Source of the DNA: an uncultured Sphingomonas sp.
GTDB lineage: Bacteria; Pseudomonadota; Alphaproteobacteria; Sphingomonadales; Sphingomonadaceae
Length of the DNA: 44,787 bases
NCBI GenBank assembly: GCA_913777325.1
Contig: CAJYSA010000082.1
Span: 1-44,787, forward strand
Reading direction: 5' to 3'
Positions 27,835-38,363 of the stretch are shown piece after piece (position 1 is the stretch's first letter; each line of letters starts with the position of its first letter). The translations under genes and the position numbers were made by a program. A model generated the notes under the pieces. That model made no database searches. It was not told the DNA's origin and saw only the letters and a program-made list of their open reading frames with translations.

Positions 27835-28311
27835 CTAGCGTTGCTCGTGCGCGAGCAGATGTTGCTTCGCGGCCAGCCCACCCGCGAACCCGGTCAGCGC
27901 GCCCGATCGCCCGATGACGCGGTGGCACGGCGTGACGATCGAGATCGGGTTGCGCCCGTTCGCCGCGCCCACCGCGCGGGTGGCGGTGGGGCGACCGATC
28001 GCGCGCGCGATATCGGCATAGCTGCGCGTCTCGCCGTACGGGATGGCACCCAGCGCGCGCCACACGTCGCGCTGGAAGGCGGTGCCGCGCGGGTCGAGCG
28101 GCAGGTCGAAGGTCGTGCGCGCGCCGGCGAAATACTCGCCCAGTTGGGCGGCGGCGGCGGCGAGCACCGGATGATCGTCGCGCTGGCTGGTCGCCTCCAG
28201 CCGCACGCGCCCCGGCTTGTCGTCGGGCCACAGGATCGCGACGAGCGCGGCATCGTCGGCGACCAACGTCAACGCGCCGAGCGGGGAGGAAAGGGTGGTG
28301 CGATAGAGCAT
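27835..28311 (-). CDS. ogt: Methylated-DNA--protein-cysteine methyltransferase
   Basis: A 158-residue O6-alkylguanine repair protein that transfers the alkyl group to its own Cys. The active site is PCHR with Cys129 in ISIVTPCHRVIG, preceded by the helix-turn-helix RSYADIARAIGRPTATRAVG and the AANGRNP segment. There is no AdaA domain, so this is an Ogt-type stand-alone protein. The ATG at 28311 is preferred to 28365, which would add a family-atypical N-terminus. It lies 43 bp upstream of maeB in the same direction. Confidence 0.93.
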   Translation of the reverse strand: MLYRTTLSSPLGALTLVADDAALVAILWPDDKPGRVRLEATSQRDDHPVLAAAAAQLGEYFAGARTTFDLPLDPRGTAFQRDVWRALGAIPYGETRSYADIARAIGRPTATRAVGAANGRNPISIVTPCHRVIGRSGALTGFAGGLAAKQHLLAHEQR

Positions 28312-28412
28312 GGCGATGCTTCTACCGGCTTGCGCGCATGGTCGCATCCCGTTGCTTGCGGTCAAAGTGGCGGGTGGCCGCCGTGCCTCCGTCGGCCTAT
28401 GATCCCGTCGTC

Positions 28413-28616
28413 ATGGACACACGTCGTATCATCGAGGACTATCACCGGTGGGCGAACCGCGATGACGCGGCGCTGGCCGCAGACCTCGCCCGTGCGGAAG
28501 CCGACGTGGCGGCAGGGCGGGTGCACGCCCATGCGGTTGTCGGCGAATGGTTGAAGACCTGGGGCAAGCTCGGGCGCCTGCCCTTCAGGGAGTGGCTTGC
28601 GCGCCGTGATGGCTGA
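28413..28616 (+). CDS. Small antitoxin-like protein
   Basis: A 67-residue protein, MDTRRIIEDYHRWANRDD onward. The part DLARAEADVAAGRVHAHAVV followed by GEWLKTWG resembles the C-terminal toxin-binding helix of RHH/CopG-type antitoxins (pattern AxADIAAGRxxxHxxVxxWLxxWG). No toxin gene is next to it; the downstream gene is mutS, whose ATG is 60 bp further. It could be an orphan antitoxin or an unrelated small protein. Confidence 0.55.
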   Translation: MDTRRIIEDYHRWANRDDAALAADLARAEADVAAGRVHAHAVVGEWLKTWGKLGRLPFREWLARRDG

Positions 28617-28675
28617 CGGCATCGCGATGCCACGTGCGCATTCCTGACACGCCACGCGACTCTCGGACTTCTTCC

Positions 28676-31282
<2,607 letters not shown>

Positions 31283-31289
31283 GGAAAAG

Positions 31290-31335
31290 TTACAATATGT
31301 CCCGGCGGGGGAGTATTGTAAATTTCAAAGCTTTG
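31290..31335 (+). promoter_or_regulatory. Inverted repeat and palindrome upstream of the PEP-CTERM gene
   Basis: TTACAATA (31290-31297) and TATTGTAA (31314-31321) are perfect 8-bp inverted repeats with a 16-bp GC-rich centre; CAAAGCTTTG at 31326-31335 is a perfect palindrome. This AT-rich patch lies between mutS and the PEP-CTERM gene and looks like a regulator binding region. It could also form a terminator-like hairpin after mutS, but without a T-run. Confidence 0.5.
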
Positions 31336-31416
31336 TAGATCCTTTACCATAGTCGTGCCGGCGCTTACGTCTTTCGCGCCGCCGCAGGACGGCTGCGAAA
31401 TAAAGGGTCGCTCGCC

Positions 31417-32340
31417 ATGATGAAGTTCGCTTTCGCCGCCAGCACCGCGGTCATGTCATTGCTGAACAGCGCGCCGGCGCTCGCCAACGCGCCCAATACC
31501 TATCTGGGGGTGCAGGCAAATGTGATCCACGGCGACACCAACAACCAATATGCCGTCAACCGCAACGATGCCTCCGTCGTCGTCACGCAGAACTACAAGA
31601 CCGTCTCCACCGACAATAGCGCCCGCGCCCGTCTGGAGACGCCGACGGTGTCCGCCGGGGCCGGCGCCGCATCGGCCTATGTCGATCTCGCGACGGGAAA
31701 AATGGGCGCCTATGCCAGCGCGCCGCAATTGCCGCCGAACGAAATGGGCCAGCTCAACCTGACGTCCAACGCCAGCGCGTCGCTCAAGGAGCGGCTTCTT
31801 TTCACCGCGATCGGCGCCACGTACAAGACGCTGACCAAGATCGATTATGAGGTCACGCTGCACGGAGTGTTCAGCGGCACCGGCGGCTGGGGGCTGGACG
31901 GTGGATTGGGCAAGTCCGATCAATATGGCTCGCAATTCGCGGTGGGCGGCAGGTCGATGGCGGATGCCGCCGTTTCCTGGAAGAAGGGCAACGCCACCTA
32001 CACGGCGCTGTCGGCGACCGAGGGCGTCTTTCGCGGCAGCGCGTCGTTCTGGGGTGAAACCTGGAACCCGCTTCTCGAGCTGCAGCTGGATCTGCATGCC
32101 TATAGCATGAACCCGGACACGCTCGCCGCCGGGCTGGCCGATATGGGCAATACGGCCACCATCAAGTTCAGCCTGCCCAGCACCGTGACGATGACGTCGG
32201 CCTCCGGGCAGTTCCTCACCGGTGGCGGCGCGGCGGCGGTGCCCGAGCCGGCGACCTGGCTGACGATGCTGCTGGGGTTCGGCGCGGTCGGCGTGGCGGT
32301 GCGGCGTCGCCGCGGGGCGCTGGCTCCCGCGCGCCGCTGA
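31417..32340 (+). CDS. PEP-CTERM (PEPxxW) sorting-domain protein
   Basis: A 307-residue exported protein. The signal peptide is within MMKFAFAASTAVMSLLNSAP and ends near ALA at about residue 23. The C-terminus is a sorting signal: VPEPATWLTMLLGFGAVGVA followed by RRRRG, that is the PEP motif, one hydrophobic helix and a basic end. It is recognised by an exosortase/EpsH-type enzyme, not found in this window. The common form is PEPATWAMM; here WLTM. The mature part is a beta-rich, Asn/Ser/Thr-rich extracellular or surface-type protein with no known catalytic motif. Confidence 0.85.
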   Translation: MMKFAFAASTAVMSLLNSAPALANAPNTYLGVQANVIHGDTNNQYAVNRNDASVVVTQNYKTVSTDNSARARLETPTVSAGAGAASAYVDLATGKMGAYASAPQLPPNEMGQLNLTSNASASLKERLLFTAIGATYKTLTKIDYEVTLHGVFSGTGGWGLDGGLGKSDQYGSQFAVGGRSMADAAVSWKKGNATYTALSATEGVFRGSASFWGETWNPLLELQLDLHAYSMNPDTLAAGLADMGNTATIKFSLPSTVTMTSASGQFLTGGGAAAVPEPATWLTMLLGFGAVGVAVRRRRGALAPARR

Positions 32341-32371
32341 TCGACGGAGCGGGCCGCGTCGGGCACGGCCC

Positions 32372-32415
32372 TGACGTGGGAAAGCGTTGCCGGCGCGCGG
32401 CTCTTTCCCACGTCA
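32372..32415. terminator. Hairpin between the PEP-CTERM gene and glnD
   Basis: TGACGTGGGAAAG and CTTTCCCACGTCA are perfect 13-bp inverted repeats with an 18-nt GC-rich loop, 31 bp after the PEP-CTERM stop. There is no T-run. It may be a terminator or an operator for glnD. Confidence 0.5.
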
Positions 32416-32505
32416 CACCGTCCGGGCGCTGCGATTGATGACTGCATTGCACCTTGCCCGCCAAGGGGGGCGACGCGTTAACCGTCAGCCGCTATCCCGC
32501 CCCCT

Positions 32506-35247
32506 ATGATCGGCCGTTTCGACCACCTTCCCAATCGCCGCGCGATCGTCGATCGGCGCCTGCTCGCCGAGCAGGTCGCCGCCGCTACGGCCAAGGATAC
32601 CTCCGCGCTACGGCATCAGGTCAGCCTGCTGCTCAAGGCGGCGCTGGACGCCGGGCGCGCGGAGATCGCGCGGCGGCTGACCGCGAACCCGTCGCGCGGG
32701 ATCGAGGCGGCCAATGCGCAGGCCTATCTGGTCGACCAGTTGCTGCGCGTGCTCGCCGACTTCACGATCGACCGGCTCTATCCGCTCGCCAACCCCACCG
32801 CCGGGGAGCGGCTGCTGCTGATCGCGGTCGGCGGGTACGGGCGCGGCGAGATGGCACCCTTTTCCGACGTCGACATCGGTTTCCTCACCCCCGGCAAGCA
32901 GACCCCATGGGCCGAGCAGGTGATCGAATCCATGCTCTACACGCTATGGGATCTGGGGCTGAAGATCGGCCATTCCAGCCGCTCGCTCGACGAGATGGTG
33001 CGCCAGGCGAAGGGCGACGTCACGGTGCGCACCGCGCTGCTGGAGGGGCGCTACGTCTGGGGCGACGAGGATCTCTACGACGAGGCGTCGCGCCGCTTCC
33101 ACGACGACGTGCGACGCGGCACCGAGCGGCAGTTCGCCGCCGACAAGTTGGCGGAACGCAACGCGCGCCACGTGCGGATGGGCGACACGCGCTACGTGGT
33201 CGAGCCGAACGTGAAGGAAGGCAAGGGGGGCTTGCGCGATCTCCACGCGCTGTTCTGGATCGGAAAATACACGTACCAGGTGCAGCGATCGAACGAGCTG
33301 GTCGCGGTCGGGCTGTTCACGCGTGAGGAATATCGGCTGTTCCAGCGCGCCGACAATTTCCTGTGGGCGGTGCGCTGCCACCTGCATCTGATCGCGGGGC
33401 GCGGCGAGGACCGGCTGACCTTCGACTATCAGCGCGAGATCGCGCAGCGGATGAATTACGCCGACCGGCCCGGCAAGTCGGCGGTCGAGCGGTTCATGCA
33501 ATTCTACTTCCTCCAGGCGCGTACCGTCGGCTCGCTGACGGGGCTGTTCCTGGCGCATATGGACGAGCGTTTCTCGCGCCGCCGCCGGCTAGGGCTGACG
33601 GTGGCGCGCACGCCGAAGCGGCTGAACGGCTTCGCGGTCGATGGCGGGCGGATCGCCTTGCCGTCGGACGACTTCTTCCGCGCCGATCCGCGCCGGCTGG
33701 TGGAGATCTTCGCGCTCGCCGCCGAACAGGGGATGGAGATCCACCCGCTCGCGCTGCGCTGCGCGACGCGCGACGCGCGGCTGGTGACGGCGGTGCGGCG
33801 CGACGCGCGGGCGAACGCGCGCTTCCTCGATCTGCTGGCGGGCGGGCACGATCCCGAACTGCCGCTGCGCTGGATGAACGAAACCGGCGTGCTCGGGCGG
33901 TTCGTGCCGGACTGGGCGCGGATCGTCGCGCAGATGCAGTTCGACATGTATCATCACTATACGGTCGACGAGCATACCACGCGTGCGCTGGGGCTGCTGG
34001 CGCGGATGGAGGCGGGCGCGCTGGCCGGCGACCATCCCCTGCCCAGCGAGATCATGGCGCAGATCGTGTCGCGGCGCGTGCTGTACGTCGCGGTGCTGCT
34101 CCACGATATCGCCAAGGGGCGCGGCGGCGACCATTCGATCCTGGGCGCGGAGGTGGCGGAGCGGCTGTGCCCGCGTTTCGGGCTGACCCCGGCGGAGACC
34201 GAGACGGTCGCATGGCTGGTCCGCCACCATCTGTTGATGAGCGGCACCGCCTTCCGCCGCGACCTCACCGATTTCAAGACGATCCTCGACTTCACCGAGG
34301 TGGTGCAAAGCCCGGAGCGGCTGCGGTTGCTGCTGGTGCTGACCGTCGTCGATATCCGCGCGGTCGGGCCGGGGACGTGGAACGGGTGGAAGGGGCAGTT
34401 GCTCGGCGACCTGTACGATCGCGCCGAGGAGGTGCTGCGGCTCGGCCACAAGCAGAAGGGGCGGGGGGAGCGGGTGGTCGCCAAGCAGGAGGCTTTGCGC
34501 ACCGCGATGCAATGGGATGCCGCCGCGCTGGCCGCCTATGTCCGTCGCCTGCCAGAGCCCTATTGGATCGCCGAGCCGGACGACGTGCTGGCGCACAATG
34601 CCGCGTTCGTGACGCAGACCGGCGAGGTGCAGCTCGCGATCGACGCGCAGGTCTATCCCGAACGCGGCGCGACGCTGGTCACCGTCTATGCCGCCGATCA
34701 TCCGGGGCTGTTCAGCCGCATCGCCGGCGCGATCCATGTCGCGGGCGGCAACATCATCGACGCGCGCATTCACACCACGCGCGATGGTATGGCGCTTGAC
34801 AATTTCCTGGTCCAGGATCCGCTCGGGCGGCCGTTCGACGAGGCGGGGCAGCTCGTACGGCTGAAGACCGCGATCGAGGATGCGCTGGCCGGGCGCGGCA
34901 AGCTGACCGACCGGCTGAAGGCCAAGCCGCTGCCACGCGCGCGCGCCGACGCGTTCCGGATCGAGCCGAACGTGCTGATCGACAACAAGGCGTCGAACCG
35001 CTTCACCGTGGTGGAGGTCGCCGCGCGTGACCGCCCGGCGCTGCTCAACCAGCTTGCCTACGCGCTGTTCCTGTCGAAGGTGACGATCCACTCCGCGCAT
35101 GTCGCCACCTATGGCGAGCGCGCGGTCGACGTCTTCTATCTGACCGACCTGACCGGCGACAAGATCGCCTCCACCACGCGCGTCCGCGCGCTGGAGAAGC
35201 GCCTGCTGGCGGCGGCGGCGGGCGCACCGGCGGACGAGGCGGGGTGA
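32506..35247 (+). CDS. glnD: Bifunctional uridylyltransferase/uridylyl-removing enzyme GlnD
   Basis: GlnD modifies the PII proteins with UMP under nitrogen limitation and removes it when glutamine is high. At 913 residues it is full-length. The nucleotidyltransferase domain has VGGYGRGEMAPFSDVDIGFL (Gly109-Gly110 and Asp121-x-Asp123). The HD domain has MYHHYTVDEHT and LLHDIAKGRGGDHS. Two ACT domains lie at the C-terminus (VTVYAADHPGLFSRIAGAIH and VVEVAARDRPALLNQLAYAL). The ATG at 32506 fits family N-termini. It is not next to glnB or glnA. Confidence 0.97.
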   Translation: MIGRFDHLPNRRAIVDRRLLAEQVAAATAKDTSALRHQVSLLLKAALDAGRAEIARRLTANPSRGIEAANAQAYLVDQLLRVLADFTIDRLYPLANPTAGERLLLIAVGGYGRGEMAPFSDVDIGFLTPGKQTPWAEQVIESMLYTLWDLGLKIGHSSRSLDEMVRQAKGDVTVRTALLEGRYVWGDEDLYDEASRRFHDDVRRGTERQFAADKLAERNARHVRMGDTRYVVEPNVKEGKGGLRDLHALFWIGKYTYQVQRSNELVAVGLFTREEYRLFQRADNFLWAVRCHLHLIAGRGEDRLTFDYQREIAQRMNYADRPGKSAVERFMQFYFLQARTVGSLTGLFLAHMDERFSRRRRLGLTVARTPKRLNGFAVDGGRIALPSDDFFRADPRRLVEIFALAAEQGMEIHPLALRCATRDARLVTAVRRDARANARFLDLLAGGHDPELPLRWMNETGVLGRFVPDWARIVAQMQFDMYHHYTVDEHTTRALGLLARMEAGALAGDHPLPSEIMAQIVSRRVLYVAVLLHDIAKGRGGDHSILGAEVAERLCPRFGLTPAETETVAWLVRHHLLMSGTAFRRDLTDFKTILDFTEVVQSPERLRLLLVLTVVDIRAVGPGTWNGWKGQLLGDLYDRAEEVLRLGHKQKGRGERVVAKQEALRTAMQWDAAALAAYVRRLPEPYWIAEPDDVLAHNAAFVTQTGEVQLAIDAQVYPERGATLVTVYAADHPGLFSRIAGAIHVAGGNIIDARIHTTRDGMALDNFLVQDPLGRPFDEAGQLVRLKTAIEDALAGRGKLTDRLKAKPLPRARADAFRIEPNVLIDNKASNRFTVVEVAARDRPALLNQLAYALFLSKVTIHSAHVATYGERAVDVFYLTDLTGDKIASTTRVRALEKRLLAAAAGAPADEAG

Positions 35248-35288
35248 CGGAGTCCTTGTGGGGCATGGCGCCGGCGCTTCCGCATGAG

Positions 35289-35383
35289 CGTCACCCCGGA
35301 CTTGTTCCGGGGTCCACGGTGCCGCAGGATCACAGGACGCGGGGGCGCGGAGCGGTGGATGCCGGGACCAGCCCGGCATGACG
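35289..35383. repeat. Palindromic repeat pair, family B, copy 3
   Basis: The left arm (35289-35316) starts CGTCACCCCGGACTTG and ends CGGGGTCCA. The right arm (35356-35383) is TGGATGCCGGG...CCGGCATGACG, its approximate reverse complement. Each arm has an inner hairpin; the centre is 39 bp. The right arm carries the first ATG of the GIY-YIG gene (35378-35380). Confidence 0.85.
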
Positions 35384-35707
35384 GTGGAGAGGGGTTTGAG
35401 GGAACGGCAACCCTGCGTCTACATCATGGCAAGCGCCGTGAACGGGACGCTATATGTCGGCCTCACCTCCAACCTGATCCATCGTGTGCAACAGCATCGC
35501 GACGGCATCTTCGGCGGCTTTACCGAGCGCTACGGGGTGAAGCGTCTCGTCTGGTACGAAATGGCCGACACGATGGACGCGGCCATCGGCGCGGAGAAGC
35601 GCATCAAAAGGTGGCCGCGCGAATGGAAACTCAATCTGATCGAGCGTGACAACCCGCACTGGGACGATCTTGCGGTCTCGCTCGGATTCACGACCATGCG
35701 CGGTTGA
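35378..35707 (+). CDS. GIY-YIG nuclease domain protein
   Basis: A 109-residue single-domain GIY-YIG protein of the UPF0213/YhbQ type. Motif 1 is VYIMASAVNGTLYVG (VYI and YVG in place of GIY and YIG). The catalytic Arg lies in LIHRVQQHR and the metal-binding Glu in IGAEKRIKRW. Family proteins are presumed DNA endonucleases; biological role unsettled. The first ATG (35378) is inside the right arm of a palindromic repeat; internal starts GTG 35384 or TTG 35396 are also possible, and the domain begins only at about residue 12. G+C of one 60-bp line is 60%, below that of glnD. Confidence 0.85.
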   Translation: MTVERGLRERQPCVYIMASAVNGTLYVGLTSNLIHRVQQHRDGIFGGFTERYGVKRLVWYEMADTMDAAIGAEKRIKRWPREWKLNLIERDNPHWDDLAVSLGFTTMRG

Positions 35708-35785
35708 CCGCCCGCGTCACGCGCAGGCAACGACGGGGTGCCGCAATGCGATCGGCACGACGACGTCTTTGGGGGGACTGAGCGA

Positions 35786-37363
35786 ATGACGACCGAATGG
35801 TGGCGGGGCGCCGCGATCTACCAGATCTATCCGCGCAGCTTCGCCGATGCGAACGGTGATGGCGTGGGCGACCTGCGCGGGATCACCACGCATCTGGAGC
35901 ATGTCGCGTCGCTGGGCGTGGATGCGATCTGGATTTCGCCCTTCTACACCTCGCCGATGGCCGATTTCGGCTATGACGTCGCCGATTATTGCGACATCGA
36001 TCCGGTGTTCGGCACGCTCGCCGATTTCGACGCCTTGGTGGCGCGCGCGCACGCGCTGGGCTTGCGCGTCATCACCGATCAGGTGTGGTCGCACACGTCG
36101 GACCAGCATCCGTGGTTCACGCAGAGCCGTGCGTCACGGGATGGCGACAAGGCCGACTGGTACGTCTGGGCCGACGCGAAGCCCGACGGCACCCCGCCCA
36201 ACAACTGGCAATCGGTGTTCGGAGGCGCGGCGTGGACATGGGACGCGCGGCGCGGGCAATATTATCTGCACACCTTCCTGAAGGAGCAGCCGCAGCTCAA
36301 CATCCGCCACCCGGCGGTGCAGGACGCGCTGCTGGCGGTCGGGCGCTTCTGGCTCGATCGCGGCGTCGACGGCTTCCGGCTCGACGCGATCAACCACGGC
36401 ATGGGCGCGGCGGACCTGGCCGACAATCCGCCCGCGCCGCCGTCCGATCGCCCGCGCACGCGCTCGTTCGATTTCCAGACCAAGACGCACAGCCAGGACC
36501 AGCCCGACATGCTGCCGTTCGTCGAGCGGATCCGCGCGCTGACCGACGGCTATGACGCGCGCTTCTCGGTCGCGGAGATCGGCGGGGGCGACAATGACGC
36601 GGTGCGCAAGGCCTATACCGCGCCGGGCCGGCTGGAGACGGCCTATGGCTTCGACTTCCTGTACGCCGATCGGCTGACCCCGGAACTGGTTCATGACGCG
36701 CTGTCGCAATGGCCGGGCGCGCCGGGCGAGGGCTGGCCAAGCTGGGCGTTCGAGAACCACGACGCGCCGCGCGCCGTCTCGCGCTGGGCGCTACCCGCGG
36801 ATCGCGACCGGTTCGCCCGCGCCAAGATCGTGCTGCTGGCGGCGCTGCGCGGCAACATCTTCCTGTACCAGGGCGAGGAACTGGGGCTGACGCAGGTCGC
36901 GGTCCCGTTCGAGAAACTGCGCGATCCGGAGGCGATCGCCAACTGGCCGCTGACGCTCAGCCGCGACGGCGCGCGCACGCCGATGCCGTGGACGGTGGAG
37001 GCGCCGGGGCATGGCTTCACCGGTGGCGACGAGGCGTGGCTGCCGTTCGGCGCCGATCACGCCGCGATGGCGGTGACGGCGCAGGAGGCCGACGCGGCGT
37101 CGCTGCTCCACTGGACCCGGCGGGCGCTGGCGCTGCGCCGCGCGCATCCCGCGCTGCGCCTGGGCGCGCTGCGCTTCATTGATGCGCCGCCGGGGGTGGT
37201 CGCCTTCGAACGCGCGCATGATGGCGAGCGGCTGCTGTGCGTCGTCAACCTGTCGCCCGATCCGAGCAGGTTCGCGGCGGGCGCGGCGGCGCCGTTGCTG
37301 TCGCACGGCGTCGCGGGCGACGCGTTCGATGGCTATGGCGCGCTGATCGCGCGACTGGCGTAA
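35786..37363 (+). CDS. Alpha-glucosidase, GH13 family
   Basis: A 525-residue GH13 enzyme of the oligo-1,6-glucosidase/alpha-glucosidase group that hydrolyses alpha-glucosidic bonds in maltose or isomaltose-type oligosaccharides. The family start WWRGAAIYQIYPRSF is present. Catalytic residues are nucleophile Asp200 (GFRLDAINH), acid/base Glu264 (SVAEIGGG) and Asp326 (FENHD). Region I is DQVWSH (98-103), with Ser for the usual Asn. No signal peptide, so it is cytoplasmic and acts on imported sugars. GGGGGGAC lies before the ATG. It faces the galactose operon. Confidence 0.93.
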   Translation: MTTEWWRGAAIYQIYPRSFADANGDGVGDLRGITTHLEHVASLGVDAIWISPFYTSPMADFGYDVADYCDIDPVFGTLADFDALVARAHALGLRVITDQVWSHTSDQHPWFTQSRASRDGDKADWYVWADAKPDGTPPNNWQSVFGGAAWTWDARRGQYYLHTFLKEQPQLNIRHPAVQDALLAVGRFWLDRGVDGFRLDAINHGMGAADLADNPPAPPSDRPRTRSFDFQTKTHSQDQPDMLPFVERIRALTDGYDARFSVAEIGGGDNDAVRKAYTAPGRLETAYGFDFLYADRLTPELVHDALSQWPGAPGEGWPSWAFENHDAPRAVSRWALPADRDRFARAKIVLLAALRGNIFLYQGEELGLTQVAVPFEKLRDPEAIANWPLTLSRDGARTPMPWTVEAPGHGFTGGDEAWLPFGADHAAMAVTAQEADAASLLHWTRRALALRRAHPALRLGALRFIDAPPGVVAFERAHDGERLLCVVNLSPDPSRFAAGAAAPLLSHGVAGDAFDGYGALIARLA

Positions 37364-37372
37364 GGCCCGCTC

Positions 37373-37401
37373 CCGGGGGCGGGGGCCAGCCCCGCCCCCG
37401 G
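37373..37401. terminator. 12-bp hairpin between convergent genes
   Basis: CCGGGGGCGGGG and CCCCGCCCCCGG are perfect reverse complements around a 5-nt loop. It lies between the GH13 gene and the sugar dehydrogenase gene, so it can terminate both. Confidence 0.7.
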
Positions 37402-37406
37402 CGCGG

Positions 37407-38363
37407 TCATTCCACGAACGGCGCGACCGCGACGTGGCGCCCGCGCAGGAAGGCGTCAGCGACCAGCCACAACGGTGACACGTCGACGTCGCTCTCACCC
37501 GCGCGCACGATGTCGGCGAACCGCGCGTACAGCCCCGGATATTCGCCGTGCAGGTCGCCGTCGTGCGCCAGCGCTTCCTTGCCGTCGATGGTCAGCACCG
37601 ATCCGCCCTTGGCGAGCAGCAAGGTGCCGGCGGCGGTGCGCACCTCGATATCCCAATGCTGCGGGCCTTCCTGTCGGAAGTCGAGGTCCATGTCGATCGC
37701 GCACCCGGCGGTGTCGCGGAACGCCACGCGCGCGGCGATCGGCGCGGCGCGGTTCGACGGCACGTCCAGCTCGGCGCGCTCGACGAAGAACGGGCGCGGC
37801 AGGATGCGCGTCGCGATCGACAGCGCGTTGATGCCCGGATCGAACACCCCGAAGCCGCCCGGCTCCCAGATCCAGTCCTGCCCCGGATGCCAGACGCGCA
37901 CGTCCTCGCGCCAGGTGATCGTCGCGCCCTGCACCTCTTGCCCGGCCAGCCATGCGCGCGCCGGCTCGACGCCATCGGCGTAGCGCGAGTGCCAGCTCGC
38001 GAACAGGCTGACGCCCTTCGCCGTCGCCGCCTCGTCCAGCGCCGCGACCTCGGCCAGCGTCGCGCCCGGCGGCTTCTCCAGGAACACGTGCCAGCCCTGT
38101 TCGATACAGAACATCGCGATCGCGTGGCGCACCTGTGGCGGCGTGCACAGCGCCACCGCGTCGATCGCGGTCCCGCTGGCGGCGAGTTCCTCGACATTGC
38201 GATAGAAAGGCAGGCCGTTCACGCTCTCGCCGCTGCGGCTGACGGTCGCGGCCAGTTCGATGTCGGCGTTGCCGGCGATCGCGGGCAGATGCTGGTCGTG
38301 CGCGATCTTGCCCATGCCGACCAGCGCCAGTCGGATCGGATGGGGGCGGATCGGCGCGCTCAC
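37407..38363 (-). CDS. D-galactose/L-arabinose 1-dehydrogenase (Gfo/Idh/MocA family)
   Basis: A 318-residue NAD(P)-dependent sugar dehydrogenase. Residues 11-22 form the Rossmann loop RLALVGMGKIAH and Glu96-Lys97-Pro98 is the EKP catalytic motif (VFLEKPPGA). It resembles bacterial D-galactose 1-dehydrogenases, which often also oxidise L-arabinose, giving the 1,5- or 1,4-lactone. Operon neighbours dgoK and dgoA favour galactose. The start is GTG at 38363 and overlaps the stop of the AraD1-like gene by 4 bp (GTGA). Confidence 0.85.
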   Translation of the reverse strand: MSAPIRPHPIRLALVGMGKIAHDQHLPAIAGNADIELAATVSRSGESVNGLPFYRNVEELAASGTAIDAVALCTPPQVRHAIAMFCIEQGWHVFLEKPPGATLAEVAALDEAATAKGVSLFASWHSRYADGVEPARAWLAGQEVQGATITWREDVRVWHPGQDWIWEPGGFGVFDPGINALSIATRILPRPFFVERAELDVPSNRAAPIAARVAFRDTAGCAIDMDLDFRQEGPQHWDIEVRTAAGTLLLAKGGSVLTIDGKEALAHDGDLHGEYPGLYARFADIVRAGESDVDVSPLWLVADAFLRGRHVAVAPFVE

